From Polytrichum commune (Eukaryota; Streptophyta; Polytrichopsida; Polytrichales; Polytrichaceae): a stretch of 64,000 nucleotides of DNA. Shown here piece by piece: positions 24,216-34,600 of the stretch. The notes beneath the pieces are model-generated. The model did not search any database, had not been told where the DNA came from, and was given only the letters and a program-made list of their open reading frames with translations. Position numbers and translations under genes: made by a program. Position 1 is the first letter of the stretch, and every line of letters begins with the position of its first letter. The stretch covers positions 48,229,169 through 48,293,168 of the forward strand of contig OX485806.1 in assembly GCA_950295325.1 (NCBI GenBank). The letters are read 5' to 3'.

Positions 24216-24529
24216 TCTAGACCTCCTACACTTCACAGAATCCCTGGACGATACTAGGGTCATCCGGACAGACCGGATTAGGCACTTAAAACCGCCAATC
24301 CGGATATGTTGGTGTTCGCGTGTTCCCACAACATCAACCTCGTTGATGGGCCGAACTAGAGGAAGACAACGCAAACGACACAATGGAATAGAGAAACGGA
24401 ACTTATGAAGAGGTTTGAGTCGGACTCGGTGGATCACAGCATTGGAGTCTTCTTTTTGAGCTCTCCGAATCAAAAGCTCAATCTCAACCGGATTGGACTC
24501 AGCAAGAGGTCAAACGGAATCCGGTGCTA

Positions 24530-24859
24530 CGTGCACATCAATCTATAAAGGAAAACATAACAATGTCCAACATGAATTTTAATAACAAAAATCCATACAA
24601 ATTTTTTTTGTATCAATCACCTCTCTTTCTAAGCCATCAACTAATCCCGAAACTCCTTATACGGGAAGCAACATGTGAGCATTATGGTCCTCTGACGAAG
24701 GCACATGTGATTGACTGATATCCAAAGATTTTGAAGCCTCAAAACATATCAGCCACGCCAATCCACTCACCTCCATGAGAGGTTTCATGAACTCACCACT
24801 TCTACATCCCTCACCCACCAGAAATTTCAATTCGAGAACACTCAAACACCTAAACAAAC
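24530..24859. other. M2 gene 5' flank, no exon assigned
   Basis: AT-rich; this is where exon 1 and intron 1 of the M2 methyltransferase-like gene should lie. I could not match exon 1 of M5 (MDSSQVAQSQ...) here. Confidence 0.4.
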
Positions 24860-26000
24860 CCACCCTTTGACCCTCTCGGTTCCGAAAGGGTCCAGAAATG
24901 TACCCCCCCCTACTTCAGAAAATATTCAACACAAACACACCAATGTAATGAAACATTAACATGCCACCATACCCTACCCCTACCACCTTCTCGGTTTCGA
25001 GAGGGTGTCCACTTCCACCCCCACCCCCAACTTGAGAAAATATTCAACACATACACACCTATGTAATGAAACATTAACATGCCACTATACCATACCCCTA
25101 CCACCCTCTCGGTTCCGAGAAGGTGTCCACTTCCACCCCCACCCCCAACTTGAGAAAATATTCAACACATACACACCTATGTAATGAAGCATTAACATGC
25201 CACTATACCATACCCCGACCACCCTCTCGGTTCCGAGAGGGTGTCCACTTCCAACCCCCCCCCCAACTTCATAAAATATTCAATACATACACACCGCTGT
25301 GATGAAACGTTAACATGCCACCATACTCTACTTCCTATCTCCCTCTCGGGTGTGTACTACCCGCCCCGACCACTTCAGAATATGTTCAACACATACACAC
25401 CTCTGAAATGAAACATTAATATGCCACCATACCCTACCCCTAACACCCTCTCGGGTGTGAACGACCTACCCCGACCATTTCAAAATATATTCAACACATA
25501 CACACCTATGTAATGAAACATTAACATGCCACCATACCCTACCCCTACCACCCTCTCGGTTCTGAGAGGATTTCCACTTCCAACCCCACCCCCAACTTGA
25601 GGAATTATTCAACACATAGACACCTATGTAATGACACATTAACATGCCACCATACCCTACCCCTTACCTCTCTCTTGGGTGTGAACTACCAGCCTCCCCC
25701 CCACTTGAGAATATATTCAACACATACACACCTATGTAATGAAACATTAACATGCCACCATACCCTACCCCTACCACCCTCTCGCTTGTGAACCACCTGC
25801 CCCGACCACTTCAGAAAATTTTCCACACATACACACCTATGTAATGAAACATTAACATGCCACCATACCCTACTCCCCACCTCCCTCTCGGGTGTGAACA
25901 ACCTGCCCCGACCACTTCAGAAAATTTTCCACACATACACACCTATGTAATGAAACATTTACATGCCACCATAGCCTACCCCCTAACTCCCTCTCGGGTG
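24860..26000. repeat. palindrome array of M2, about 117-bp units
   Basis: About ten tandem units with ATTCAACACATACACACCTA, GTAATGAAACATTAACATGC and CACCATACCCTACCCC. The first units carry the palindrome CCCTCTCGGTTCCGAGAGGG or near forms (24872, 24986, 25104, 25222, 25552). Others keep only the left arm (CCCTCTCGGGTGTGAAC). ORFs across the array are by-products of the unit length. Confidence 0.85.
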
Positions 26001-26285
26001 TAAACGACAAACGTAGTAGTGTGAGCGTAGAGCGAAGAGCGGAGAACGGAGATTGGAGAGCGGAAATTTTTGACTTCGTTGGATAATTTTAGGACAAGCA
26101 GTGCCTATTTCCGTGGAATTTATAGATAGTTTGAATTCAATTTGTTGGAAAGGCACCCCATTCCCATGGAGATAATAACCCAACCTAGTTCGAGGAACAA
26201 CCCGAACCTAAAGGCATGGAAGAATGTATTTGATATCAAAGATCTTATATTCTAGGTTTCAAATGGTCTCATATTAAATTAGGGT

Positions 26286-26293
26286 TGACGTCA
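26286..26293. promoter_or_regulatory. conserved TGACGTCA palindrome (M3)
   Basis: TGACGTCA after ATTAAATTAGGGT, about 280 bp inside the M3 terminus, as in the other copies. Confidence 0.6.
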
Positions 26294-26729
26294 TCAATTG
26301 AAATCCAACAACAACATAAAAATCGACCTTTGGGAGGTAGGCCTAACACAAAATCAAAAGACCCTGGCATTCCAAATATTCACAACCGTTGATTTATTTT
26401 GTTTTTATCATGTGTGAACACTCGCATGAATAGAAATCCATTGAAATAGCATTTGATTGAGGGCCTGGTCACATATGGCTTCACACTACACTTGAGGATC
26501 CCTGACCACACTACATATTTTTGGAGGTGTCTTGGGACGGCCTTTGGACACCTTCTCGTGCGCTCTCACAGTGTCTTACAAAATATTTGATTGGCCGAGA
26601 AAATGTAGGTGAAGTTAGGTGCCAAACTCAAAAGTTACAAAAATAAATATCCAGTTCAAAATGTGAATCCAGATAAATGTGGATTCCACATGTATGTAGG
26701 TTGTGTGTGTTAGATGAAATGCAAATTCC

Positions 26730-27266
26730 ATCTACACCCTATCGGCCGGGCATGTCCAATACGGTGCAACTGGATGGAAGCTCGTGCCATAGAACTCCAC
26801 TGCACAGCATGACATCTCCAATTCATCCCTAAGCGCAGCCAATTTCCGCAATGACAAATCCCCCAAGTCCGACATAAGAATCCTCCGCAAAATCCGTGAG
26901 CTGACGTGGCGGTTATGTGAGAACTACATCAAGTTTTGTTGAAATTGAGTGATGAGGTTATATTCGCGTGTCAAACACACCCTTCTGAGAGCATTGGGAC
27001 CCATCGCGTATTCATATTGAGCCAAACGAAGAGCATTGAACTCCGCACTTTTATCCACAATCGTTTTCCATGCTTTGCAAGATAGCCTCAAACTGTGGAT
27101 TAGCAACAAATGCAGTTGGGTGTCCAATGCCGTTTCTGCACCCATATCCACCTTTGCGGCACCCACCAACAAGTTTGGAACCAAGACTGTCAATTGTACA
27201 TCTTTGTCCAGATACAATACAAGTGGCTCCATTACGTGGGATTGGCGCGATCCTCCCCACCCTGAT
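26730..27266 (-). pseudogene. ORF X of M3 (unrecognised), truncated by T4
   Basis: Minus-strand coding remnant reading SCKAWKTIVDKSAEFNALR, then LAQYEYAMG, LTREYNLITQFQQNL, stop, then RILMSDLGDLSLRKLAALR. The segment REYNL...NL...RIL..DLGDLSLR.LA.LR is also found in M5 (40140-40458) at the same place, between the subterminal region and the methyltransferase-like gene. This suggests a third conserved coding region of the element or an extra domain. I do not recognise the family. T4 inserted at 27267 removes the upstream context. An antisense ORF (27036-27284) is judged a shadow. Confidence 0.45.
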
Positions 27267-28210
27267 TGTCGCAACCCTTGCTAGTTTTTCTTCACTTAGC
27301 TTGACCGCCTTTCCAACCTAGCAAGTGCCACGAGCGCTAACCTGCACATCCCACGCACATGCATGGTTAGCTCCCAAAACCGCGGACCTTCAAGCTCATG
27401 GCTAGGTCACCTAACCCTCCTACACATGCATTCGGGACTCTCCCCTTCGTAGGTAGCCAATGGCTAAGGTAGACTTCCATCCATGGAAGTCCACTCTTAA
27501 GTTGATCATCGTGTTGCCAAAACAACACTACAACTACCCGGAGCACATTGCCAAGTGTGCTCCGGGGGGGTCGGTCGGCTAAGCCGCCTCACCCATATAA
27601 GCCTCTAGGACTTTGGGCGGGGCCCCTACCCCACCATCAAGTATCCTTTTGTCTCTCTACAAGGGTTGGGGCCAAGTGGACATTTTCCCTTAGCCGCTGG
27701 GGCTAGAACCCCCCCCCCCCCAGCAGCTTCAGACCACAATAACTTCTACATATGATGTCTGATGCTCTCAAGCGACCACTCTATCGTCACCTACTCTTTG
27801 CGTACATGCGGATGGACTCCTCACTTGCCTCATTTGGGCAAGTATTGAGGAAGTTATGGCTCTTCAAACCTTGGCAGTCCCGGGCACCACTCCCAGGTCA
27901 CTGCTGTCCCAGGGTGCTGTCCCGGGACAGCGCCCCACTCAAATGGCCATATCTCCTAGCTAGCACCTCCGATTGAGGTGTTCCTTAGCATTCTAGAATT
28001 CCACCGCCATAAGCTACTCATAACTTATGGCCTTACCCTCATGACTCTTAATCCCCGTGGGTGAGAGGCGTTCTCAACGCCCGGGGCCCTCACCCACACT
28101 AAGAATACTTGGGCCCTCTCACCAATGGCGCCACAAGTCCCGGGTGTCACTCCGGGGTTCCCCTTGTGCCCATAGTGTTGCGGGCACTCCTCATGGAGAG
28201 GTGCGCGACA
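27267..28210 (-). mobile_element. family T copy 4, inverted, duplication CTGAT
   Basis: Starts TGTCGCAACCCTTGCTAG, ends GTGCGCGACA, 944 bp: the reverse complement of T3. CTGAT lies directly before (27262-27266) and after (28211-28215). It is highly similar to T3, so it is probably a recent insertion. A run of 12 C at 27711-27722 is specific to this copy. Confidence 0.88.
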
Positions 28211-28219
28211 CTGATGCAT

Positions 28220-30780
28220 CATCCAAACATACACATTCATCCTATGAACGAAGCCCAAAAATCCGGCCTACCCTCTACCCTCTCATAATGAAGAGACTAA
28301 TCCAAAACAAACATATTCATCCAATAAATCATACCCAAGAATGTGGCCTACCCCCCTAGTATCACTTCCGAAAAGTGAGCATCCAAAAAAACACAACCAT
28401 TCAAACATGAATCAAAATTGAGAATGTGGCCTACCCATCTAGGCTCTCGGAAGATAGAGCATCCAAAAAATCAAAAAGATTCATCATATGAATCAAAGTT
28501 GAGAATCAAGTCCAACATCTAGTCTCTCGGAAGTGAGAGCCAACAAAGAAACACAAACATTCATAATATGAATCAAAGTTGAGAATCAGGCCTACCCACC
28601 TAGTCTCACTTCCGAAGTGAGAGCATTTATAAAATCAAAAAGATTCATCACTTGAATCAAAGTTGAGAATCTGGCCTACTCATCTAGTCTCACTTCCGAA
28701 TTGAGAGCCAACAAAAAACACAAACATTCATCATGTGAATCAAAGTTGAGGATTTGGCCTACCCATCTAATCTCACATCCGAAGTGAAAGCCAACAAAAA
28801 AACAAAAACATTCATCACGTGAATCAAAGTTGAAAATATGGCCTACCTATCTAGTTTCACTTCCGAGGTGAGAGCCAACAACAAAACACAAACATTCATC
28901 ATGTGAATCAAAGTTGAGCATCCCGCCTACCCATCTAGTCTTACTTCCGAGTGAGATCCAACAAAAAAATCACAAACATTCATCATGTGAATCAAAGTTG
29001 AGGATCTGGCCTACCCATCTAGTATCACTTCCGAAGTGAGAGCCAACACAAAAAAACATTAACATTCATCATGTGAATCAAAGTAGAGGATCTGGCCTAC
29101 CCATCTAGTCTCACTTCCGAAGTGAGAGCATCCATAAAATCAAAAAGATTCATCACCAGAATCAAAGTTGAGAATGTGGCCTACCCATGTAGTCTCACTT
29201 CCGAAGTGAGAGCCAACAAAAAAAAACACAAACATTCATCATGTGAATCAAAGTTGAGCATCTCGCCTACCCATCTAGTCTCACTTCCGAAGTGAGAGCC
29301 AACAAAAAAAATCACAAACATTCATCATGTGAATCAAAGTTGAGAATCAGGCCTACCCATCTAGTCTCACTTCCCAAGTGAGAGCCAACAAAAAAACACA
29401 AACATTCATGATGTAAATCAAAGTTGAGGATCTGACCTACCCATCTAGTCTCCCTTCCGAAGTGAGAGCCAACAAAAACTTACAATTATTCATTATGTGA
29501 ATCAAAGTTGAGCATCTCGCCTACCCATCTAGTCTCACTTCCGAAGTGAGAGCCAACAAAAAAAATCACAAACATTCATCATGTGAATCAAAGTTGAGAA
29601 TCAGGCCTACCCATCTAGTCTCACTTCCCAAGTGAGAACCAACAAAAAAACACAAACATTCATGATGTAAATCAAAGTTGAGGATCTGACCTACCCATCT
29701 AGTCTCCCTTCCGAAGTGAGAGCCAACAAAAACTTACAATTATTCATTATGTGAATCAAAGTTGAGCATCTCGCCTACCCATCTAGTCTCACTTCCGAAG
29801 TGAGAGCCAACAAAAAAAATCACAAACATTCATCATGTGAATCAAAGTTGAGAATCAGGCCTACCCATCTAGTCTCACTTCCCAAGTGAGAGCCAACAAA
29901 AAAACACAAACATTCATGATGTAAATCAAAGTTGAGGATCTGACCTACCCATCTAGTCTCCCTTCCGAAGTGAGAGCCAACAAAAAACACAAACATTCAT
30001 CATGCGAATCAAAGTTGAGCATCTCGCGTACCCATCTAGTCTCACTTCCGAAGTGAGAGCATCCATAAAATCAAAAAGATTCATCACCAGAATCAAAGTT
30101 GAGAATGTGGCCTACCCATGTAGTCTCACTTCCGAAGTGAGAGCCAACAAAAAAATACAAACATTCATCATGTGAATCAAAGTTGAGAATGTGGCCTACC
30201 CATCTAGTCTCACTTCCGAAGTGAGAGCCAACAAAAAAACACAAACATTCATCATGTGAATCAAAGTTGAGAATCAGGCCTACCCATCTAGTCTCACTTC
30301 CGAAGTGAGAGCCAACAAAAAAACACAAACATTCATCATGTGAATCAAAGTTGAGAATCAGGCCTACCCATCTAGTTTCACTTCCGAAGTGAGAACCAAC
30401 AAAAAAACACAAACATTCATCATGTGAATCAAAGTTGAGAATCAGGCCTACCCATCTAGTTTCACTTCCGAAGTGAGAACCAACAACAAAACACAAACAT
30501 TCATCATGTGAATGAAAGTTGAAAATCAAGCCTACCCATCTAGTTTCACTTCCGAAGTGAGAGCCAACAACAAAACACAAACATTCATGATGTAAATCAA
30601 AGTTGAGAATTTGGACTCCCCATGTAGTCTCACTTCCGAAGTGAGAGCCAACAAAAAAATTCAAACATTCATCATGCGAATCAAAGTTGAGAATCAGGCC
30701 TACCCATCTAGTCTCACTTCCGAAGTGAGAGCCTACAAAAAACACAAACATTCATCTTATGATTCAATTATGAGAATGTG
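28220..30780. repeat. palindrome array of M3, about 85-bp units, about 30 copies
   Basis: Units contain CTCACTTCCGAAGTGAG (a perfect palindrome), AGCCAACAAAAAAACACAAA, CATTCATCATGTGAATCAAA and GTTGAGAATCAGGCCTACCC. At 29220-29990 a block of about 240 bp (three units) is itself repeated about three times almost without change, showing higher-order amplification. The unit length is often a multiple of three, which creates a spurious 226-codon ORF on the minus strand (30071-30751). Confidence 0.92.
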
Positions 30781-31084
30781 GCCAAAAAAAAAAACCAAAA
30801 ATCACTATGGGGAAGAGTCCGAACATTCACTAGGATGGAGTAGCATAATGTTTGTGCTTAGAAGTCTTCCATTGTGCTTGGAGTGCTCACATGTGAAAAA
30901 GGTGCGCAGGGATGTGACCATAATTGGTAGGATATATGCTTTGAATGCATTAGATTAATGGGCTCAATCTTAACTTGATTAGGGGATCCTAGCTAGTACA
31001 CCACATAATGACCAAGGATGCAATATATAACATTATGGATATAATGCCACATGCAAGAATTTGGATCAAACCCCCAACCCGTGG

Positions 31085-31380
31085 ACCCTCTCGGAACCGA
31101 GAGGGTCCCTACATAGTCCAACCCCTTAACTTGACAAATATCAATCCAACAAAAAAATATTCAACCCGTCAACCCCAACTTGTTTAGACACCCAAAAATA
31201 TGGTGTAAACCCCCAACCCCTGGACCCTCTCAGAACCGAGAGGGTCCCTACATTGCCCAACACCTTAACATGAGAAATATGAACCCAACCAAAAAATATA
31301 CAACCGCATCCACCCGAACCTATCTTAAATCTCGTTCTTGATTCCTACATTAAGACCCTCTCGGTTCCGAGAGGGTCAAA
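31085..31380. repeat. three CCCTCTCGG..CCGAGAGGG palindromes before the M3 gene end
   Basis: Palindromes at about 31087, 31226 and 31353 (centres AA, AA and TT). They carry the arms of the other M2/M3 arrays, but lie on the TIR-a side of the gene rather than upstream of it. The stretch 30781-31084 before them has no gene. Confidence 0.75.
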
Positions 31381-31606
31381 TTCCAGCCAAAAAACAAACT
31401 AGTTGAACCTATCAACCAACTAGTTGAACATATGTACAAATACAAGATGTCAACCTTCAAGAGCAATTGAAATCAAACAACAACATAAAATGAAGGAGGA
31501 GTTGAATGTGCTTTGCAAAAGGGACATGGAAATTCAACAAATGAAATTATAAAAAACTTAAACATAAACAATACATAGGAGATGGAGGTTCCAAACACAC
31601 AAGGCG

Positions 31607-34600
31607 TAGTCAACAACTTGGACTATCATGTCTATCACTATCCTCGCCTTGGTCGGCCTCTATGTCTAGGAAATCCAAAACTAGTTTGTTGAAAGGGCGG
31701 GTGCGACTAGGAGGTGGGAACCGTGCTTCCGCCAAAAGATGGGCAAGGTCAGTTGCAAACATGTCCGCATTAAGGACACAAATCAGACTCTCAATATGAA
31801 CTCTGAAATTATAGAACGAGAAAAAAAAATTAGCACATACCAAAAATCCGGAATCGAGAAAATAGAAATGCAAGCAAGCAAGTTAGAAGCCAAGAACGAA
31901 CTTACGCACAGAGCAAATCAAAATTGCGCTTCGCCATCTTCCGGGGAGGAGGAGCAAAAACTGACCCTCGTTGTGGGGCAGCATGTTGAGAAATGTGTTC
32001 TTGCTCAGTCTCACGCACGGGGAGGAGGATGGACTTGAAGATGTCGATATCCAACTCAAGCGCCACAATATGGCGTTGAATGGATCGACATGCAATGACG
32101 GAACCTCTTAGAGGAACGAAATGCGAGAACGTGAGCATAAGGGAATGAATGGAAAATAGAACAAATAAAAAACAAAGAAAAATAATAAAAAACAAAGACA
32201 TGAAAAACAAGGAGAAGAAAAACCAACCAAGGCCACATTGCCAACCCATGATAATGTCGTCCTCGTCAGTGAAGGCGGAGAAAATGATGGAGAAAAACTC
32301 GGGGCGCTTTTCACGAGTACCTCTCCAAGGCACCCCGTCTTCCTTCCTCGACTAGTTTTTCAAATCGGCGAAGCTATTGAGCCAACCATCTCTCTTGAGA
32401 TTGTAACCCATGTTTTCAAAGGCCGAGATCAAGACATTCTAAATAGATTCATTACGCACGAGCACCTTGATAAAGAACTTGCGAGTTTGCAAGAAATGAA
32501 AAATGTAGAATTAGGAATACAAAAATGCAAGGGGAAAAAATACAAGAATACAAAAAGATGAGGCTAGAAAGGACTTACCAACTTGGATGGATTAGTGGGC
32601 GATTGGAGATCGAGGTCATTCATGCCAAACTAATATTCGGCAACGTAGAAGTCCTCTGTATGTGCCCAGTTATGTATGGATCTAGACACATCAGGATCAG
32701 CGGCGTGTGCAAAAACAAGATTGCCGTCGTCATGGAGGTTGGCGTTTGCAAAGGCAAACAAAACCTCAAACTAAGTCCAAGAACGCTTGTTCCACTGAGG
32801 AACATCGGACGATGATGACGAGATGCCCGGCACACGCAGGTTCTCAGACACATCTGTAAAGAGTAGATCAAGCCTTGTGTGCACCTTAGGCTTGGTATTA
32901 CGACGAGTACAACCCGCTCCAACCTGGAAATCAAAAATCCATAGAAAATATAAGAAAACAAGTGTTGAATTAGAATGAATGAACTGGAATACAAAAGAAT
33001 GTCGCACAGACCTTAGTAAGGAATTCTTGGATGCGGCGGTAAGCCGGAGGGGGAACCTTGGACCGCATGAGATCCTCTATGAGGTCCCCCATGTCGACAA
33101 TGTCAATCAAAAAAAGAGAAGACGATTTCTCCGATGAAGTTGCGGAGGTATCTGGAGCAATGGCCTTCCTTTTGCGCGGCACGGAGGGAATGGTGACACC
33201 TATATGGGAAGGAGCGGGAACATGGTCCTGAGAAGGGGCAGAAGGAGTTGCCGTTGGACTTCCGACAACCGTGGTGCAGGAGCTGCAATGCGCTGAACGG
33301 TGGCCTTGGTGAAAGAACGGGTGGACACTTGACTGGAGGCCACCCTCTTGCCTTTGTCTTTGGCCTTCACCGGTGCAACCTCTCTGTCATTGGTGGGAGG
33401 AGCCGGATTCTCATCTTCTTCCGGATCTTCCTCCAATTCAATTACCTCAGGGGCAGAGGAAGCGAGGTTGTCGTAGAGGGGTTCTTCTACATCGAGAACG
33501 ACTCCACGAGAACAATCCAAGTACCAACCACCGGCCACCAACTGCACGCGTGGAAATTTTGCAAATTACATGGGCGTGTACACACAAAGATTTGATTTGT
33601 CATTGATCCAATCGTTAAGAAATGACGGCAAGGACAAAGAAGAAAAAACAATCTTCACGACAAGCTCACGGTGAATGTACCTACACATCGGAGAACATGA
33701 TAACAAAGAAATGTAGTTGAAAAAATGAAAACAAACGAAGATATAAAGGACAAAAGAAAAACAAATATGATTACCGGTAAGCAACGCGCTTGATAGCTAT
33801 GGGACCTTCCTCGAACTCCATGAGATCGAGCCCTTTGATGAACTTCAAGACTCCCTTGTCATCAAAATACACCCGAAAAACCTTGTCCCACAAAATGAAC
33901 CTCCAATGGCCGACAAAATGAAAAGGTTGCAAAAGATCTTCCGTAGAAACCTAGTCGATGTCGATGGAGCATTCATTTTCAAATTAGGCGATCTCACTCT
34001 CAACCCCTTTCTCCAACTAAGATGAGACAAACACGAAGTTAGAAATATGGTTAAAATCTGGTCGTAATGCCTAACTACACACACAAAGTATCCAACATTG
34101 AAGGCAAAATCTAGTCCTTATGCCCTCAACAAAAGACCCTCTCAGATCCGAGAGGGTCTTCTCCTCGTGCACACCAAACTAGTTCAACATGACAACCCAC
34201 CTAGTCCCCTCAAAATGACCCTAACTACACATACCTATTACCCAACCTTGAAGACAAATCTGGTCTGAAATCTCTCAACTAAAGACCTTTTCGGGTCTCC
34301 TCCTAGTGCACACCCAACTAATTCAACATCACAACTCAACAAGTCCACACAAAATGACCCTAACTACACATACAAATTACCCAACCTTTGACAACCCGAC
34401 TAGTCCCCACTAAATGACCCTAATTACGGTTACAAATTACCCAACCTTGAAGACAAATTTGGTCCAAAATCCCTCAACTAAACACCCTCTCGGATCCGAG
34501 AGGGTCTCTTCCTAGTGCACACCCAACTAGTTCAACATGACAACCCAACTTGTCCCTACTAAATGACCCTAACTACACTTACAAATTACCCAACCTTGAA

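Larger units (their letters stand above)
20264..24330 (+). mobile_element. family G copy 1, TG...CA ends, duplication ACATC
   Basis: Starts TGTGGGAGTCCAAATTCGAC, ends GTTCGCGTGTTCCCACA, 4067 bp. ACATC lies just before (20259-20263) and after (24331-24335); removing G1 restores the ParB exon of M2 (INEVDV...LENEF). The ends form a short inverted repeat (TGTGGGA/TCCCACA) as LTRs do, but no repeated LTR pair is present inside. Instead the unit holds a TATA-like box, a long GC-rich ORF and a poly(A) signal. It is either a very long solo LTR carrying an ORF or a non-autonomous retroelement. It is richer in GC and in CCGGA than its surroundings. Confidence 0.82.
16572..24520 (-). pseudogene. ParB/methyltransferase-like gene of M2, interrupted by G1
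   Basis: Same exon plan as the M5 gene. Approximate exons (minus): 24331-24520 plus 19892-20263 (ParB exon, split by G1), 19649-19842, 19371-19568, 19051-19269, 18729-18970, 17972-18641, 17548-17891, 17213-17464, 16903-17100, 16572-16798. The ParB-type motif has decayed to VWEEYHRLTAWW. The motif IV-like segment reads NLLFADVPENL, followed by DGVIVFAHA and YVAEDWFGMNDLDL. Motif I region: IIMDWQCDVD, then SVIACRSIQPHNLALKSD. Lesions include a TAG in exon 5, stops near motif IV and after QHVAP, and GT-to-AT changes at the donors of exons 2 and 9. This is the most decayed of the long copies. Confidence 0.75.
16144..26005. mobile_element. MULE M2, left part; the rest lies beyond M3
   Basis: The TIR-a end begins about 16144 (GTGAAACTTAGTAGTGTGAG then CATAGAGCGGAGAGCGGAG). 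The subterminal region matches M1, M3 and M5: CCGTGGAATTTGGAGATA, CAATTTGTTGAAAAGG, then TGACGTCA at 16416. Inside are the methyltransferase-like gene (minus), G1 nested in its ParB exon, and a palindrome array (24860-26000). At about 26006 another TIR-a begins inside this array, so M3 inserted into M2. The right half of M2, with any transposase, should lie beyond the window. The 9-bp duplication therefore cannot be read. Confidence 0.7.

Noticed and set aside
20264-24330. G as a normal LTR retrotransposon with two LTRs
   Set aside because: The first and last several hundred bases are not direct repeats of each other in G1 or G2; only the 7-bp end inverted repeat matches.
27036-27321. Plus-strand ORFs opposite ORF X
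   Set aside because: Overlap the minus-strand segment conserved in M5 and run into T4; treated as shadows.
30071-30751. 226-codon minus-strand ORF of repeated GSHFGSETRWVGLILNFDS units
   Set aside because: It is the reading-through of the 85-bp palindrome array, where unit length is often a multiple of three; no start context, no homologue recognised, and the frame breaks in neighbouring units.
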